Positions 33,519-46,929 are shown, counted from the first letter of the stretch. The stretch is DNA of 47,717 nucleotides from an uncultured Halomonas sp. (GCF_947490095.1 NZ_CANLFS010000024.1:1-47717); one strand, 5' to 3'. Numbers and translations: made by a program. The notes: generated from the sequence alone by a model not told the origin.

Positions 33519-33729
33519 TGTGTTTTCAAGGCGTTATGTTGATTTACGCCCTCACTATCGCGATCTTCCGACACGACGACGCAACCCAAGGGTCGCAGGA
33601 AGTCGCTGCCGTAAGGCTAGGCGATTGCAGGAAGGCGCGCAGCTTTATACCATGGAATGATGCCGAGATGAAGCTGTCCACGCGTCCTGGCTCCTGTACA
33701 TAGACGCCCACCCCAGAATTCGAGACCCC
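33519..33729. promoter_or_regulatory. Divergent rpsB/map promoter region
   Basis: No gene is supported here. On the plus strand TTGCAG (33625-33630) and TATACC (33646-33651) are 15 bp apart, a possible weak map promoter. The rpsB promoter must lie on the minus strand upstream of the leader RNA, but I see no clearly consensus pair. Confidence 0.35.
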
Positions 33730-34521
33730 ATGAACGTACCCATCAAGACGCCCGACGAAATCGAGAAGATGCGTGAGGCGGGTCGTCAGGCCGCCCGCGT
33801 GATCGAGATGATCACCCCCCACATCAAGGCCGGCATCTCCACCGGCGAGATCGACCGCCTGTGCCATGACTTTATCGTCAACGAGCTGGGCTCCACCCCC
33901 GCCCCGCTTAACTACCATGGCTTCCCCAAGTCGGTCTGCACCTCGATCAACCATGTGGTGTGTCACGGCATCCCCGACGAGGCCAAGCGGCTCAAGAACG
34001 GCGACATCATGAACCTGGACATCACCGTCAAGACCCGCGACGGCTACCATGGTGATTCCAGCGTGATGTTCGTGGTCGGCGAGACCATCCAGGGGGAGCG
34101 CCTGTGCCGCATCACCCAGGAGTGTCTCTACGAGAGCATGGCGCTGATGCGTCCGGGCGTGCGCCTCTCGGCGCTGGCCCGGGCCATTCAGCAGCACGCC
34201 GAGGCCAACGGCTACTCGGTGGTACGCGACTTCTGCGGCCACGGCATCGGCGCCAGCTTCCATGAAGACCCCCAGGTCCTGCACTATGATGGCTATGCCC
34301 CCGAGGCCGATATCGAACTCGCCCCCGGCATGTGCCTGACCGTCGAACCGATGATCAACGTCGGCGGCTACCGCACCAAGGTGCTACGCGATGGCTGGAC
34401 CGCCGTGACCCGCGACCGCAGTCTCTCCGCCCAGTGGGAGCACACCCTGCTGGTCACCGAGACCGGCATCGAGGTGTTGACCGCACGTAGCGACGAAGAC
34501 CTCTCCTTCCTCGAGCCCTGA
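33730..34521 (+). CDS. map: Methionine aminopeptidase type I
   Basis: Map removes the initiator methionine from nascent proteins. The 263-residue protein has the pita-bread fold motifs: NLDITVKTRDGYHGDSS (first two metal aspartates), DFCGHGIGASFHEDPQVLHY (metal histidine), PGMCLTVEPMI and SAQWEHTLLVTE (metal glutamates). The N-terminal KTPDEIEKMREAGRQAA is standard. It is divergent from rpsB as in many gammaproteobacteria, and glnD starts 4 nt after its stop. Confidence 0.98.
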   Translation: MNVPIKTPDEIEKMREAGRQAARVIEMITPHIKAGISTGEIDRLCHDFIVNELGSTPAPLNYHGFPKSVCTSINHVVCHGIPDEAKRLKNGDIMNLDITVKTRDGYHGDSSVMFVVGETIQGERLCRITQECLYESMALMRPGVRLSALARAIQQHAEANGYSVVRDFCGHGIGASFHEDPQVLHYDGYAPEADIELAPGMCLTVEPMINVGGYRTKVLRDGWTAVTRDRSLSAQWEHTLLVTETGIEVLTARSDEDLSFLEP

Positions 34522-34525
34522 GCCG

Positions 34526-37207
34526 ATGCTGCTCCACCACTACCGCTTCGTGCCGGACGAGACCCTGTTTGACGTCGAGAGGTTCCGGGCGGAGCTCTCC
34601 GGCAAGCGCTCGCTGATCGCCCCCTTCAAGGCGGCGCTCGGCGAGATCCAGGCGCGACTCGATGCGCGCCTGCGAGCCGGGGCCGATATCCGCGACCTGG
34701 TCCACGGCCGCGCCTGGTGCCTGGACCGGTTGCTGGCCGTGGCCTGGGAGCACCATTCCTGGCCCGATGACGGCGTGGCCCTGCTCGCCGTGGGCGGCTA
34801 CGGCCGCGGCGAGCTGCACCCCTGCTCCGACGTCGACCTGCTGCTGTTGCTCGAACACGACGACGATGCGCCCTATCGCGAACCATTGACGGCCTTTATC
34901 ACCTTCCTGTGGGATATCGGCCTGGAGATCGGCCACAGCGTCCGCTCGCTCGCCGACTGCGAGCGCGAGGCCGAGGCCGACCTCACCGTTATCACCAACC
35001 TGCTCGAGAGCCGCACCGTCGCCGGCCCGGAATCACTACGCCAGGCGATGAAGGCACGCCTGGCCGCCGAGCGGATGTGGCCGGCGAAGCGCTTCTTCGA
35101 GGCCAAGTGGCAGGAGCAGATCAACCGCCATTACCGGCACGACAACTCCGAATATCACCTGGAGCCCAATATCAAGAGCGCGCCGGGGGGGCTGCGCGAC
35201 ATTCAGATGATCGGCTGGGTGGCGAAGCGCCACTTCGGTAGCGAGCGCTACGAGGATCTGGTCGCCACCGGCTTCATGAACGATGCGGAGCTGCGCATCC
35301 TCAGCCAGGGGCAGGCCTTCCTGTGGCAGGTACGCTATGCCTTGCATATGCTCGCCGGCCGCGCCGAGGATCGCCTGCTGTTCGATCACCAGCGCACCAT
35401 CGCCGAGCTGTTTGGCTTTCGCGACACGCCTGAACGCCTCGCCGTCGAACAGTTCATGAATCGCTACTACCGCCATGTGACGGCGCTGGCCGGCCTCAAT
35501 GACATGCTGCTGCAGCATTTCGACGAGGCGATCCTCCACGCCGGCGAAGTGCTGCCGGTCGAACCGCTCAATGAACGCTTCGAGATCAAGGACGGCTTTA
35601 TCCAGGCCCGGTCACGCACCGTGTTCCGCGACCAGCCCTCGGCACTGCTCGAGCTCTTCCTGCTGATGGCCGAGCATCCCGAGATCGAAGGCGTTCGCGC
35701 CGACACCATCCGCCAGATCCGCGACCATCGCCACCTGATCGATGACCTCTATCGCGACGACGTGCGCCATCAGAGCCTGTTCCTCGAGCTGTTGCGCTCC
35801 GGCGGCAACGTGGCGCGCCAGCTACGGCGCATGAACCGTTACGGGGTACTGGGCAAGTACCTGCCGGAATTCGGCCGCGCCATCGGCCTGATGCAGCACG
35901 ACCTCTTCCATATCTACACCGTGGATGCCCATACCCTGCACCTGCTGAAGTTCATCCACGGCTTTCGCAAGCCCGAGGCCCGAGAGGCCTTCCCGGTGGC
36001 CGCCAATGTCATCCACCAGCTGCCCAAGCTGGAGCTGCTGTGGATCGCCGGGCTCTACCATGATATCGGCAAGGGGCGCGGCGGCGACCATTCCCTCCTC
36101 GGCGCCCGGGACGTGGAGGCCTTCGCCGAACGCCATGGCCTCTCTCCCCGCGATACCCGCCTGGTCAGCTGGCTGGTGGAACAGCATCTGACCATGTCGA
36201 TGGTGGCCCAGAAACGCGATATCACCGACCCCGACGTGATCGCCGACTTCGCCCGCCTGGTGGGTGACGAGACGCGTCTCGACTATCTCTACCTGCTCAC
36301 GGTGGCCGATATCAACGCCACCAACGCCACCCTGTGGAACGGCTGGCGCGCCTCGCTGCTGCGCCAGCTTCACGCCGAGACCAAGCGCGCCCTGCGCCGC
36401 GGCCTGGAAAACCCGCTGGAGCGCAACGACTGGGTCAACGAGACCCGCGACGAGGCGCTCTCGCTGCTCGCCGCGATAGGGGCCGACATGGCGCGCGTGC
36501 AGCGGCTGTGGGAATCACTGGGCGAGGAGTACTTCCTGCAATACGCCCCCAGCGAGATCGCCTGGCAGACCCGTGGCATTCTCGGCCATGGTGAGAGCCC
36601 CCTGCCCTTGATCCTGCTCAGCGCGCCGGCCGAGGGGATGGTCGAAGGCGGCACCAAGGCATTTATCCACACCCGCTCGGTGGATGACCTCTTCGCCGCC
36701 ACCGCCGCCGCCCTCGACCAGCTGGGCCTGTCCATCCACGACGCCCGCATCGCCACCTCCAGCAACGACTGGACGCTGAACACCTTTATCGTGCTCGACG
36801 ACCAGGGACGCCCCATCCGCGACGCCGTCCGCCTGGAAGAGATCCGCGCCCATCTGGTCGAGGAGCTCGACGACCCCGACGACTACCCCCAGATCGTGAC
36901 CCGTCACACCCCGCGTCAGCTGAGACACTTCAAGGTCCCCACCGAGGTCATCATCGAGCAGGACCCGGCCAACGAGCGCACCCTGCTGGAGCTGATCGCA
37001 CCGGACCGCCCCGGCCTGCTGGCCCGGGTCGGGCGTATCTTCATGGAACAGGACATCGCCCTCTCCGCGGCCAAGATCGCCACCCTGGGCGAGAAGGTGG
37101 AAGACGTCTTCTTTATTACCGACAAGGCCGGCCGCCCCCTCACCGACCCCGAGCGCCAGGCACGGCTACGCGAGCGCCTGGTGGAAGTGCTCGATGTCTC
37201 GGGCTAG
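34526..37207 (+). CDS. glnD: Bifunctional uridylyltransferase/uridylyl-removing enzyme GlnD
   Basis: GlnD adds or removes UMP on PII proteins according to glutamine level and so sets nitrogen assimilation. The 893-residue protein has a nucleotidyltransferase domain with VGGYGRGELHPCSDVDLLL (about 88-106), and GGLRDIQMIGWVAKRHFG. The HD domain has GLYHDIGKGRGGDHSLLG (about 507-525), and two C-terminal ACT domains (about 700-780 and 810-890; the latter holds ELIAPDRPGLLARVGRIF). It starts 4 nt after map, suggesting co-transcription. Confidence 0.98.
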   Translation: MLLHHYRFVPDETLFDVERFRAELSGKRSLIAPFKAALGEIQARLDARLRAGADIRDLVHGRAWCLDRLLAVAWEHHSWPDDGVALLAVGGYGRGELHPCSDVDLLLLLEHDDDAPYREPLTAFITFLWDIGLEIGHSVRSLADCEREAEADLTVITNLLESRTVAGPESLRQAMKARLAAERMWPAKRFFEAKWQEQINRHYRHDNSEYHLEPNIKSAPGGLRDIQMIGWVAKRHFGSERYEDLVATGFMNDAELRILSQGQAFLWQVRYALHMLAGRAEDRLLFDHQRTIAELFGFRDTPERLAVEQFMNRYYRHVTALAGLNDMLLQHFDEAILHAGEVLPVEPLNERFEIKDGFIQARSRTVFRDQPSALLELFLLMAEHPEIEGVRADTIRQIRDHRHLIDDLYRDDVRHQSLFLELLRSGGNVARQLRRMNRYGVLGKYLPEFGRAIGLMQHDLFHIYTVDAHTLHLLKFIHGFRKPEAREAFPVAANVIHQLPKLELLWIAGLYHDIGKGRGGDHSLLGARDVEAFAERHGLSPRDTRLVSWLVEQHLTMSMVAQKRDITDPDVIADFARLVGDETRLDYLYLLTVADINATNATLWNGWRASLLRQLHAETKRALRRGLENPLERNDWVNETRDEALSLLAAIGADMARVQRLWESLGEEYFLQYAPSEIAWQTRGILGHGESPLPLILLSAPAEGMVEGGTKAFIHTRSVDDLFAATAAALDQLGLSIHDARIATSSNDWTLNTFIVLDDQGRPIRDAVRLEEIRAHLVEELDDPDDYPQIVTRHTPRQLRHFKVPTEVIIEQDPANERTLLELIAPDRPGLLARVGRIFMEQDIALSAAKIATLGEKVEDVFFITDKAGRPLTDPERQARLRERLVEVLDVSG

Positions 37208-37285
37208 CCGCGAGACCGCAACAGCAGAGTTATCGCAGTTAGCGACAGGGTAATAGCGAAAGGCGCCGGGGCAACGGCCTCGCGT

Positions 37286-37314
37286 TTGAGGCCTTCCCTG
37301 GCCTTCCCTATAAT
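37286..37314 (+). promoter_or_regulatory. Near-consensus sigma70 promoter for the dapC operon
   Basis: TTGAGG (37286-37291) and a perfect TATAAT (37309-37314) are separated by exactly 17 bp. Transcription would start near 37321, giving a leader of about 75 nt before dapC. It is one of the clearest promoters in the window. Confidence 0.8.
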
Positions 37315-37394
37315 CGAGCGTCTTGCGACCACCCCACGACACATCATAATGACGACGCCCGCGGCCAAGGCCCAAGAGGCGCGCCTGGACACCC

Positions 37395-38621
37395 ATGAAC
37401 CCCGATCTCGACGCCCTCAAGCCCTACCCCTTCGAGCGACTCGCCGCTCTCAAGGCCGATGTGACGCCACCCGCCGGGCTCGCCCCCATCTCGCTGACCA
37501 TCGGCGAGCCCCAGCATGCCCCCTATGCCGCGGCCCTCGAGGCGCTGCAGGCGCATCGGGCCGACTTCGCCCGTTATCCGACCACCGTCGGCGACCCGGC
37601 GCTGCGCCAGGCCATCGCCGGTTGGGCCAGGCGGCGCTTCCACCTGAGCGGCCTGGACGCCGACACCCAGGTGCTGCCGGTCAACGGCACCCGCGAGGCA
37701 CTGTTCGCCTTCGTCCAGGCGGCGCTGGACCGCACCCGCCCGGCGAAGGTGGCCATGCCCAACCCCTTCTATCAGATCTACGAGGGGGCCACCCTGCTTG
37801 CCGGCGGCGAGCCCTACTACCTCGACTGCAGCGCCGAGAACGGCTTTCGTCCCGACGTCGATGCCGTGCCCGCCGATGTCTGGCGCCAGGTACAGATCGT
37901 CTTTCTCTGTTCGCCGGGCAATCCGACCGGGGCAGTGACGTCGCTAGCCGAATTCCAGCGCCTGATCGAGCTCGCCGACGAGCATGATTTCCTGATCGCC
38001 TCGGACGAGTGCTACTCGGAGCTCTACCTGGACGAGGCCTCGCCGCCGCCCGGACTGCTCGAGGCCTGTGCGGCCCTGGGCCGCCACGACTATCGCCGCT
38101 GCCTGGTATTCCACTCCCTCTCCAAGCGCTCCAACCTGCCGGGGCTGCGCTCGGGCTTCGTGGCCGGCGATGCCGGGGTGATCGCCTCCTTCAAGCGCTA
38201 CCGCACCTACCATGGCTGCGCCATGGCGCTTCCGGTGCAGCACGCATCGATTGCCGCCTGGAGCGACGAGACGCACGTCCGCGCCAATCGCGACGCCTAC
38301 CGCGAGAAGTTCGACGTCGTGACCCGAATACTCGCCCCGGTGATGGCATTTCCCGCCCCCGAGGCAAGCTTTTACCTATGGCCGGCGGTCCCCGGCGGCG
38401 ACGACGTGGGCTTTACGCGGGAACTGCTGCGTCATGCTAACGTCGGCGTACTGCCCGGTTCCTATATGGGTCGTCCCGCTGCCGACGACGGGATGGGCCG
38501 TGCCGGCACCAGTAGCGCCAATCCCGGCAACGGCCGCCTGCGCCTGGCGCTGGTGGCCGAGCCCCAGGCCACCGCCGAGGCGGCACGCCGCCTTCGCGAC
38601 TTCATTGAGAGGAGGCTGTGA
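37395..38621 (+). CDS. dapC: N-succinyldiaminopimelate aminotransferase DapC
   Basis: The PLP-dependent class I aminotransferase of the succinylase lysine/DAP pathway, 408 residues. Its opening MNPDLDALKPYPFERLAAL is typical of DapC. Family residues include LPVNGTREALFAFVQA, LCSPGNPTGAV, ASDECYSELY, and the PLP lysine in FHSLSKRSNLPGLRSGF. The next genes dapD and dapE supply the neighbouring pathway steps, which supports DapC over ArgD or other aminotransferases. Its stop overlaps the next start as TGATG. Confidence 0.95.
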   Translation: MNPDLDALKPYPFERLAALKADVTPPAGLAPISLTIGEPQHAPYAAALEALQAHRADFARYPTTVGDPALRQAIAGWARRRFHLSGLDADTQVLPVNGTREALFAFVQAALDRTRPAKVAMPNPFYQIYEGATLLAGGEPYYLDCSAENGFRPDVDAVPADVWRQVQIVFLCSPGNPTGAVTSLAEFQRLIELADEHDFLIASDECYSELYLDEASPPPGLLEACAALGRHDYRRCLVFHSLSKRSNLPGLRSGFVAGDAGVIASFKRYRTYHGCAMALPVQHASIAAWSDETHVRANRDAYREKFDVVTRILAPVMAFPAPEASFYLWPAVPGGDDVGFTRELLRHANVGVLPGSYMGRPAADDGMGRAGTSSANPGNGRLRLALVAEPQATAEAARRLRDFIERRL

Positions 38622-38965
38622 TGTTGACCCTGTACGGCATCAAGAACTGCGACACCTGTCGCCGGGCGCGCAAGGCGATGGACAATTCCGGCGCCCCCTA
38701 TCAGTTCCATGACCTGCGCGAGGACGGCCTCTCCGCACCGTTGCTCGAACATATCCTCGACAAGGTGCCGGTCCTCACGGCGCTCAACAAGCGCAGCACC
38801 ACCTGGCGCAACCTGCCCGACGCGGAGAAACAGGCGGTGGATGCCAACAGCGCCCGCGAGCTGCTGCTCGCCCACCCCACCCTGCTCAAGCGGCCCCTGC
38901 TGGATACCGGGGATGATATCCGCGTGGGTTATCGTGACGGCGACTACGACGATCTTCAGGGCTAA
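38621..38965 (+). CDS. ArsC/Spx-family reductase (YffB-like)
   Basis: The 114-residue thioredoxin-fold protein has the N-terminal LTLYGIKNCDTCRRARKAM with a CxxC-like NCDTC, and a C-terminal LLKRPLLDTGDDIRVGY containing the RP motif of the ArsC family. The GIKNCDTC form resembles YffB/ArsC-like proteins that often sit between dapC and dapD or dapE, not true arsenate-detoxification ArsC. Its start is at 38621, not the GTG one codon earlier, because AGAGGAGG is well placed. The substrate is unknown; there is no arsenic operon nearby. Confidence 0.88.
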   Translation: MLTLYGIKNCDTCRRARKAMDNSGAPYQFHDLREDGLSAPLLEHILDKVPVLTALNKRSTTWRNLPDAEKQAVDANSARELLLAHPTLLKRPLLDTGDDIRVGYRDGDYDDLQG

Positions 38966-39013
38966 GCGCCCCTCTCACTGACCCCATCACTCGATTCAAC
39001 AAGGATTCGCGAC

Positions 39014-40039
39014 ATGCTGAGCTTTGCACTCGGAACCGGCACCCAGAACACCCAGGGCGACTGGCTGGAAATCTACTACCCCGCGCCGCTGCTCGACCCC
39101 GATGACGGCCTGATCGAGGCGGTCAAGCAGGTGCTGGACGTACCGGAAGGTAACGCCGCGATCAGCTTCCTGCCCGAACAGTGCGGCGAGCTGGCCGGCG
39201 CCCTCAAGGCCGCCGGCCACACCGAGCAGGCCCAGCTGGCCGAGGCCTTCGCCGCGGCCACGCGCCCGCTGGTCGCGATGTTTATCGCCGAGGACCTGCC
39301 CCCGCAGGGCGCCCCGGAGGTCTACCTCAAGCTGCACCTGCTCTCTCATCGCCTGGTCAAGCCCCATGGCCTCGACCTCACCGGCATGTTCGGCCTGTTG
39401 CGCAACATCGCCTGGACCAACGAGGGTGCCATCGACGTCCAGGAACTGCCCGCACGCCGCCTCAAGGCACGCCTGGAGGGCCGCCACCTCTCCGTGGACT
39501 GCGTCGACAAGTTCCCCAAGATGACCGACTACGTGGTTCCCGGCGGCGTGCGTATCGGCGACACCGCCCGGGTGCGCCTGGGCGCCTACCTGGGCGAAGG
39601 TTCCACCGTGATGCACGAGGGCTTCGTCAACTTCAACGCCGGCACCGAGGGGCCGGGCATGATCGAGGGTCGAATCTCGGCCGGAGTAATGGTCGGCAAG
39701 GGCTCCGACCTCGGCGGCGGCTGCTCCACCATGGGCACCCTCTCCGGGGGTGGCAATATCGTCATCAGGGTCGGCGAAGGCTGCCTGATCGGTGCCAATG
39801 CCGGCATTGGCATTCCCCTGGGCGATCGCTGCACCGTGGAAGCGGGCCTCTACATCACCGCCGGTGCCAAGGTCACCCTGCTCGACGCCCAGGGCCAGGA
39901 AGCCGGCATCGTGGCCGCCCGCGAGCTCGCCAACCAGGACGACCTGCTGCTGCGCCGCAACTCCCGAAACGGCCGCATCGAGTGCCTGACCAACAAGAGC
40001 GCCATCGCGCTCAATGAGGCACTGCATGCCCATAACTGA
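39014..40039 (+). CDS. dapD: 2,3,4,5-tetrahydropyridine-2,6-dicarboxylate N-succinyltransferase
   Basis: DapD succinylates tetrahydrodipicolinate in DAP/lysine synthesis. At 341 residues it is the long, P. aeruginosa-like form. The first part begins [23 protein letters not shown] left-handed beta-helix of hexapeptide repeats (about 170-290) includes [42 protein letters not shown] (both split here by ordinary spacing) and [14 protein letters not shown]. dapE begins inside its last 14 nt. Confidence 0.97.
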   Translation: MLSFALGTGTQNTQGDWLEIYYPAPLLDPDDGLIEAVKQVLDVPEGNAAISFLPEQCGELAGALKAAGHTEQAQLAEAFAAATRPLVAMFIAEDLPPQGAPEVYLKLHLLSHRLVKPHGLDLTGMFGLLRNIAWTNEGAIDVQELPARRLKARLEGRHLSVDCVDKFPKMTDYVVPGGVRIGDTARVRLGAYLGEGSTVMHEGFVNFNAGTEGPGMIEGRISAGVMVGKGSDLGGGCSTMGTLSGGGNIVIRVGEGCLIGANAGIGIPLGDRCTVEAGLYITAGAKVTLLDAQGQEAGIVAARELANQDDLLLRRNSRNGRIECLTNKSAIALNEALHAHN

Positions 40040-41198
40040 TCCTGCCGGCCTCTCGTCTACCCTGAGGCTCGCCTTCGATCTCCTGGCGCGACCCTCGGTG
40101 ACGCCGGACGACCTGGGATGTCAGGAGTTGATGATCGAGCGCCTTGCGGCGCTCGGCTTTCATGTCGAACGCCTGCCGTTCGGCGATGTCGAGAATTTCT
40201 GGGCCACCCGCGGCCACCAGGGGCCACTACTGGCCTTCGCCGGCCATACCGATGTGGTGCCCAGCGGCCCCCATACCCAATGGGATTTCCCGCCCTTCGC
40301 ACCATGCCTCGACGACGACGGCATGCTGCGAGGGCGCGGCGCCGCCGACATGAAGGGCAGCCTGGCGGCCATGATCACCGCGGTTGAGCGCTTTATCGCC
40401 GACCATCCCGACCACCACGGCCGACTGGGGTTCTTGATCACCTCCGACGAGGAAGGCCCCGCGATGGACGGCACCCGCGCCGTCGTGGAACATCTACGCG
40501 AACACCACGAACGCCTCGACTACTGCATCGTCGGCGAGCCCTCCTCCACCGCCCGGCTGGGCGATGTGATCAAGAACGGGCGGCGCGGCTCGCTGGGCGG
40601 TGTGTTGCATATCAAGGGGATTCAGGGCCATGTGGCCTACCCCCACCTGGCGCGCAACCCCATCCACCAGGCAATGCCCGCCCTGGAGGCGCTGACTCGG
40701 GAGCACTGGGACGCCGGCAACGACTTCTTTCCCGCGACCAGCTTCCAGGTCTCCAACTTCCGCTCGGGCACCGGCGCCACCAACGTCATTCCCGGCGAGG
40801 TCGAAGTGGTCTTCAACTTCCGCTTCTCCACCGAGGTCACCCACGAGCAGCTCAAGGACCGTACCCAGGCCATCCTGGAGGCGCACGGCCTGGACTATGA
40901 GCTGGACTGGACCCTCAACGGCGAGCCCTTCCTCACCGCCGAGGGCGAGCTCGTGGAGGCCTGCATGCGCGGCGTCGAAGAAGTCACCGGCCAGCCCCCC
41001 GAGCTCAGCACCAGCGGCGGCACCTCGGATGGCCGCTTTATCGCCACCCTGGGAAGCCAGGTAGTGGAGCTGGGCCCCCTCAACGCCACTATCCACCAGG
41101 TCAACGAACGGGTGCGCGCCGCCGACCTGGACGAGTTGAGCCGTGCCTATGAAGCCATCATGAAGCACCTTTTCATCAACGGCAGTGCCAGACCCTGA
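40026..41198 (+). CDS. dapE: Succinyl-diaminopimelate desuccinylase
   Basis: DapE is the dizinc hydrolase that releases L,L-diaminopimelate from its succinyl form. The 390-residue protein has the metal-ligand motifs [38 protein letters not shown] and CIVGEPSS, plus the C-terminal [12 protein letters not shown] and [13 protein letters not shown] use the ATG at 40026, with TGAGG about 6 nt before it; an ATG at 40014 adds four residues and has no ribosome site. It overlaps the end of dapD by 14 nt. Confidence 0.97.
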   Translation: MPITDPAGLSSTLRLAFDLLARPSVTPDDLGCQELMIERLAALGFHVERLPFGDVENFWATRGHQGPLLAFAGHTDVVPSGPHTQWDFPPFAPCLDDDGMLRGRGAADMKGSLAAMITAVERFIADHPDHHGRLGFLITSDEEGPAMDGTRAVVEHLREHHERLDYCIVGEPSSTARLGDVIKNGRRGSLGGVLHIKGIQGHVAYPHLARNPIHQAMPALEALTREHWDAGNDFFPATSFQVSNFRSGTGATNVIPGEVEVVFNFRFSTEVTHEQLKDRTQAILEAHGLDYELDWTLNGEPFLTAEGELVEACMRGVEEVTGQPPELSTSGGTSDGRFIATLGSQVVELGPLNATIHQVNERVRAADLDELSRAYEAIMKHLFINGSARP

Positions 41199-41205
41199 GG
41201 CGTGC

Positions 41206-41607
41206 ATGACAGCTGACAGCGACAACCACTATCCCGATATCGAGGTTTACCTGGCCAAGGCCCCCCTCGAGGCGCTGAACGAATGGCTGGGTGCGGCCAT
41301 CGACGCCGAGCCCCTGGCTCCTGCCGGCAAGGGCAAATGGCGTACCCGCGGCCGGCTCGGCGACAGCGAGATCCCGGTGCTCCTGGTGGAACGCGCCGCC
41401 GACGGCTTTGCCAGCCTCTGGTTCGATAGCGCCCAGACGCCCTGGCCGAATGACGCCGCCTGCGCGCACGCCGCCGCCCTGCGGTTGGGCGGCGAGGTGC
41501 GCTGTTCGCTGGGCGGCTGGCAGCCCGGCGATGAGCCCGACCGCTTTCTCAGCGTGTTACCCGACGGGCGCGAGGAAGAGATCCACTGGCCCGACTCCGG
41601 TCAGTAG
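41206..41607 (+). CDS. Conserved-looking hypothetical protein, end of dap operon (133 aa)
   Basis: I do not recognise this gene. The product is acidic and soluble: MTADSDNHYPDIEVYLAKAPLEALNEW at the start and a Trp/Pro-rich C-terminal half (GGWQPGDEPDRFLSVLPDG). It has no signal peptide or membrane segment. TGAGG precedes the ATG at 41206 by 6 nt and the start is only 7 nt after the dapE stop, so it is probably co-translated with the DAP enzymes. A terminator follows. A small accessory to the pathway is possible but unproven. Confidence 0.75.
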   Translation: MTADSDNHYPDIEVYLAKAPLEALNEWLGAAIDAEPLAPAGKGKWRTRGRLGDSEIPVLLVERAADGFASLWFDSAQTPWPNDAACAHAAALRLGGEVRCSLGGWQPGDEPDRFLSVLPDGREEEIHWPDSGQ

Positions 41608-41614
41608 CCGAAAA

Positions 41615-41646
41615 CGCCATCGCCCCGCGAGTGCGGGGCGATGGCG
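41615..41646 (-). terminator. Bidirectional terminator between the dap operon and the CSD gene
   Basis: A perfect 14-bp stem (CGCCATCGCCCCGC/GCGGGGCGATGGCG, loop GAGT). On the minus strand the stem is followed by TTTTCGG, a proper U-tract, so it clearly ends the cold-shock-domain gene. It can also serve the plus-strand dap operon. Confidence 0.85.
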
Positions 41647-41698
41647 TGGCGGGCAGCGCTGGCGAACACGAGGCCCGTCAGGCTGAAGGGGCGTCGCT

Positions 41699-42163
41699 TC
41701 AGGTGATCACGGTAACGTCGTCGGCCTGCAGCCCCTTCTCGTTTTCCATCACGTAATAGCGAACCTTCTGCCCCTCGGCCAGGGTGCGATGACCGCGGCC
41801 GCGGATGGCGCGGAAATGCACGAAGACATCCTCGCCGCTGTCGCGGGTAATAAAGCCGTATCCCTTGTTGACGTTGAACCACTTCACCTCACCGAGCTCG
41901 CGATCATCGCTCTCGATCTCGGCCAGGTTGACCAGCTGGGGGCTCAGGGCATTGACCGCCAGGGTACCAATCAGCAGCACCAAGAAGATCGCCAGGGCCG
42001 CGGCGGCATAGACCACGGCCACGCCCCCGACCCGGAGGCTATCGAACAGCGCCTCGGACAGGGCTCCGCCGGCCAGATGAATGAACAGGGCAATCAGCAG
42101 CGGGGCCGGAGCGGCGAGCAGCAGGCTGACCAGACTACAGCGAAACATAAGCTTGCGATTCAT
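41699..42163 (-). CDS. Membrane-anchored cold-shock-domain protein
   Basis: The 154-residue protein has two membrane segments (about 10-33 and 46-70), a short linker, then a complete cold-shock domain (91-154). That domain opens [15 protein letters not shown] and contains the RNA-binding motifs KGYGFI and VFVHF, ending [11 protein letters not shown]. Ordinary CspA proteins are only this last domain and soluble. Here nucleic-acid binding would be tethered to the inner membrane, with the linker and tail most likely cytoplasmic. It is divergent from slyX and has its own terminator. The role is unknown. Confidence 0.85.
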   Translation of the reverse strand: MNRKLMFRCSLVSLLLAAPAPLLIALFIHLAGGALSEALFDSLRVGGVAVVYAAAALAIFLVLLIGTLAVNALSPQLVNLAEIESDDRELGEVKWFNVNKGYGFITRDSGEDVFVHFRAIRGRGHRTLAEGQKVRYYVMENEKGLQADDVTVIT

Positions 42164-42259
42164 GGACTCGAATGACTCTCATATTGGTAATGAACGATAT
42201 TTGATAACCACCTGGAAGGTGCCACGGTGAACGGTGGCACACAGCAAGAGGATTCTAGC

Positions 42260-42505
42260 ATGAGCCAGATACAGGCGTCTGACGCCTTGGACGAGCGCCT
42301 GACGGCGCTGGAGAGCCGTATCGCCTATCAGGAACACTGGCTGGACACCCTGGACCAGGCGGTAGCCGCACAGGAGGCCCGGCTGACCCAGCTGGAGCGC
42401 ATCAACGTCTTGATGCAGCGAAAGATTCGTGAACAGCAGCAGGCGCTGCAGGAAGGCGATGCGGCGGCGCCAAGCGCCGAGGACGAGCTACCGCCGCACT
42501 ATTAG
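42260..42505 (+). CDS. slyX: SlyX family protein
   Basis: The 81-residue protein is mostly a heptad-patterned coiled coil (ERLTALESRIAYQEHWLDTL, AQEARLTQLERIN) ending in a Pro-rich DELPPHY, the usual SlyX tail. E. coli SlyX (72 aa) has no firmly assigned function. The ATG at 42260 starts at homology; AGAGGA stands about 9 nt upstream. It is convergent with trxB, separated by dispersed element copy B. Confidence 0.9.
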   Translation: MSQIQASDALDERLTALESRIAYQEHWLDTLDQAVAAQEARLTQLERINVLMQRKIREQQQALQEGDAAAPSAEDELPPHY

Positions 42506-42526
42506 CCGCGTTCAGCCGCTACGCGG

Positions 42527-42672
42527 AAGCCGTAAGCCGGGATTACTACCACTTAAACTCTCGGCAAGGGTTTTCGTAAGCGTAGAGCGTGTGGTTTACA
42601 GCCCCGGCTCAGCCGGGGTGGGCTTTTCGTATAGCTTACAGCGCATGGCGTAAAGCGCCGGGCGAAGCCCGG
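42527..42672. repeat. Dispersed intergenic element, copy B (3' of trxB)
   Basis: It opens with AAGCCGTAAGCC (42527-42538), the unit that is expanded at 1-61. CGGCAAGGGTTTTCGTA follows (42562-42578), then a GTGGTTTACAGC word (42589-42602), the hairpin CCCCGGC-TCA-GCCGGGG (42603-42619), TTTTCGTATAGC (42624-42635) and TTACAGCGCATGG. The same 26-mer as at 150-175 lies at 42647-42672, abutting the trxB stop codon. The central hairpin differs in sequence from that of copy A but stays base-paired. Confidence 0.8.
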
Positions 42673-43665
<993 letters not shown>

Positions 43666-43703
43666 TTATAACAGCCACACCGCACCGGGGGGCCGGGGCG
43701 ACG

Positions 43704-43913
43704 CTAGAGCACTTCGTCGTCGCGACCCAGCGAGACCGACAACGCCTCGGGGTCGCCAGGGTCCGCCTCGATTCGCACCTGGATGGGCGCACAACAGACA
43801 TGGCAGTCTTCCCAGGTGAGCTGGCTGCCCTGGGAGACGTCCAGCAAAAGGTCGAAGGGGGCATCGCAGTAAGGACAGCGCACTCGCTTCGGGGTAAGGG
43901 CGTCTTCATTCAT
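43704..43913 (-). CDS. CPXCG-motif cysteine-rich protein (small zinc ribbon)
   Basis: The 69-residue protein has two paired-cysteine motifs, CPYC (near residue 13) and CHVC followed by a further Cys (near 36), suited to bind one zinc. The body [19 protein letters not shown] matches the small CPXCG family found in many proteobacteria. Here the first motif reads CPYCD, with Asp where the family name has Gly. GGAG lies 6 nt before the ATG at 43913. It is divergent from acnA. Function unknown. Confidence 0.85.
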   Translation of the reverse strand: MNEDALTPKRVRCPYCDAPFDLLLDVSQGSQLTWEDCHVCCAPIQVRIEADPGDPEALSVSLGRDDEVL

Positions 43914-44105
43914 GTTAACTCCCGACCGTTGTTGGCGTGTCACGAGACGATACCATCCTGGAGCGGCCAGCCCCCAGGAGATGGTGACCCGGCGACGGCA
44001 TTGCAAGTGCCCCGGCGGGCAACAGTTGAAATCCCTACCTATCATGACCATCTACACTTAGACGTACCAGGAAGGTTCGTTCACTCTCCGATGTGGAGGA
44101 CTCCG

Positions 44106-46847
<2,742 letters not shown>

Positions 46848-46895
46848 TGGGTTCGGCCTGAGCACTGAGCGAAGGCCTCCTAACTCACCAACCGC

Positions 46896-46929
46896 AAAGG
46901 CCCCGTCGGAAAACCGACGGGGCCTTTTT
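46896..46929 (+). terminator. Rho-independent terminator of acnA
   Basis: A textbook terminator: AAAGGCCCCGTCGG pairs with CCGACGGGGCCTTT (14 bp, loop AAAA) and is followed by TT. It starts 49 bp past the acnA stop. The A-rich base also makes it usable on the minus strand. Confidence 0.95.

Noticed and set aside
38621..38965. Arsenate-resistance ArsC
   Set aside because: There is no arsR/arsB nearby, and the GIKNCDTC form and the dap neighbourhood fit the YffB/Spx-like group better.
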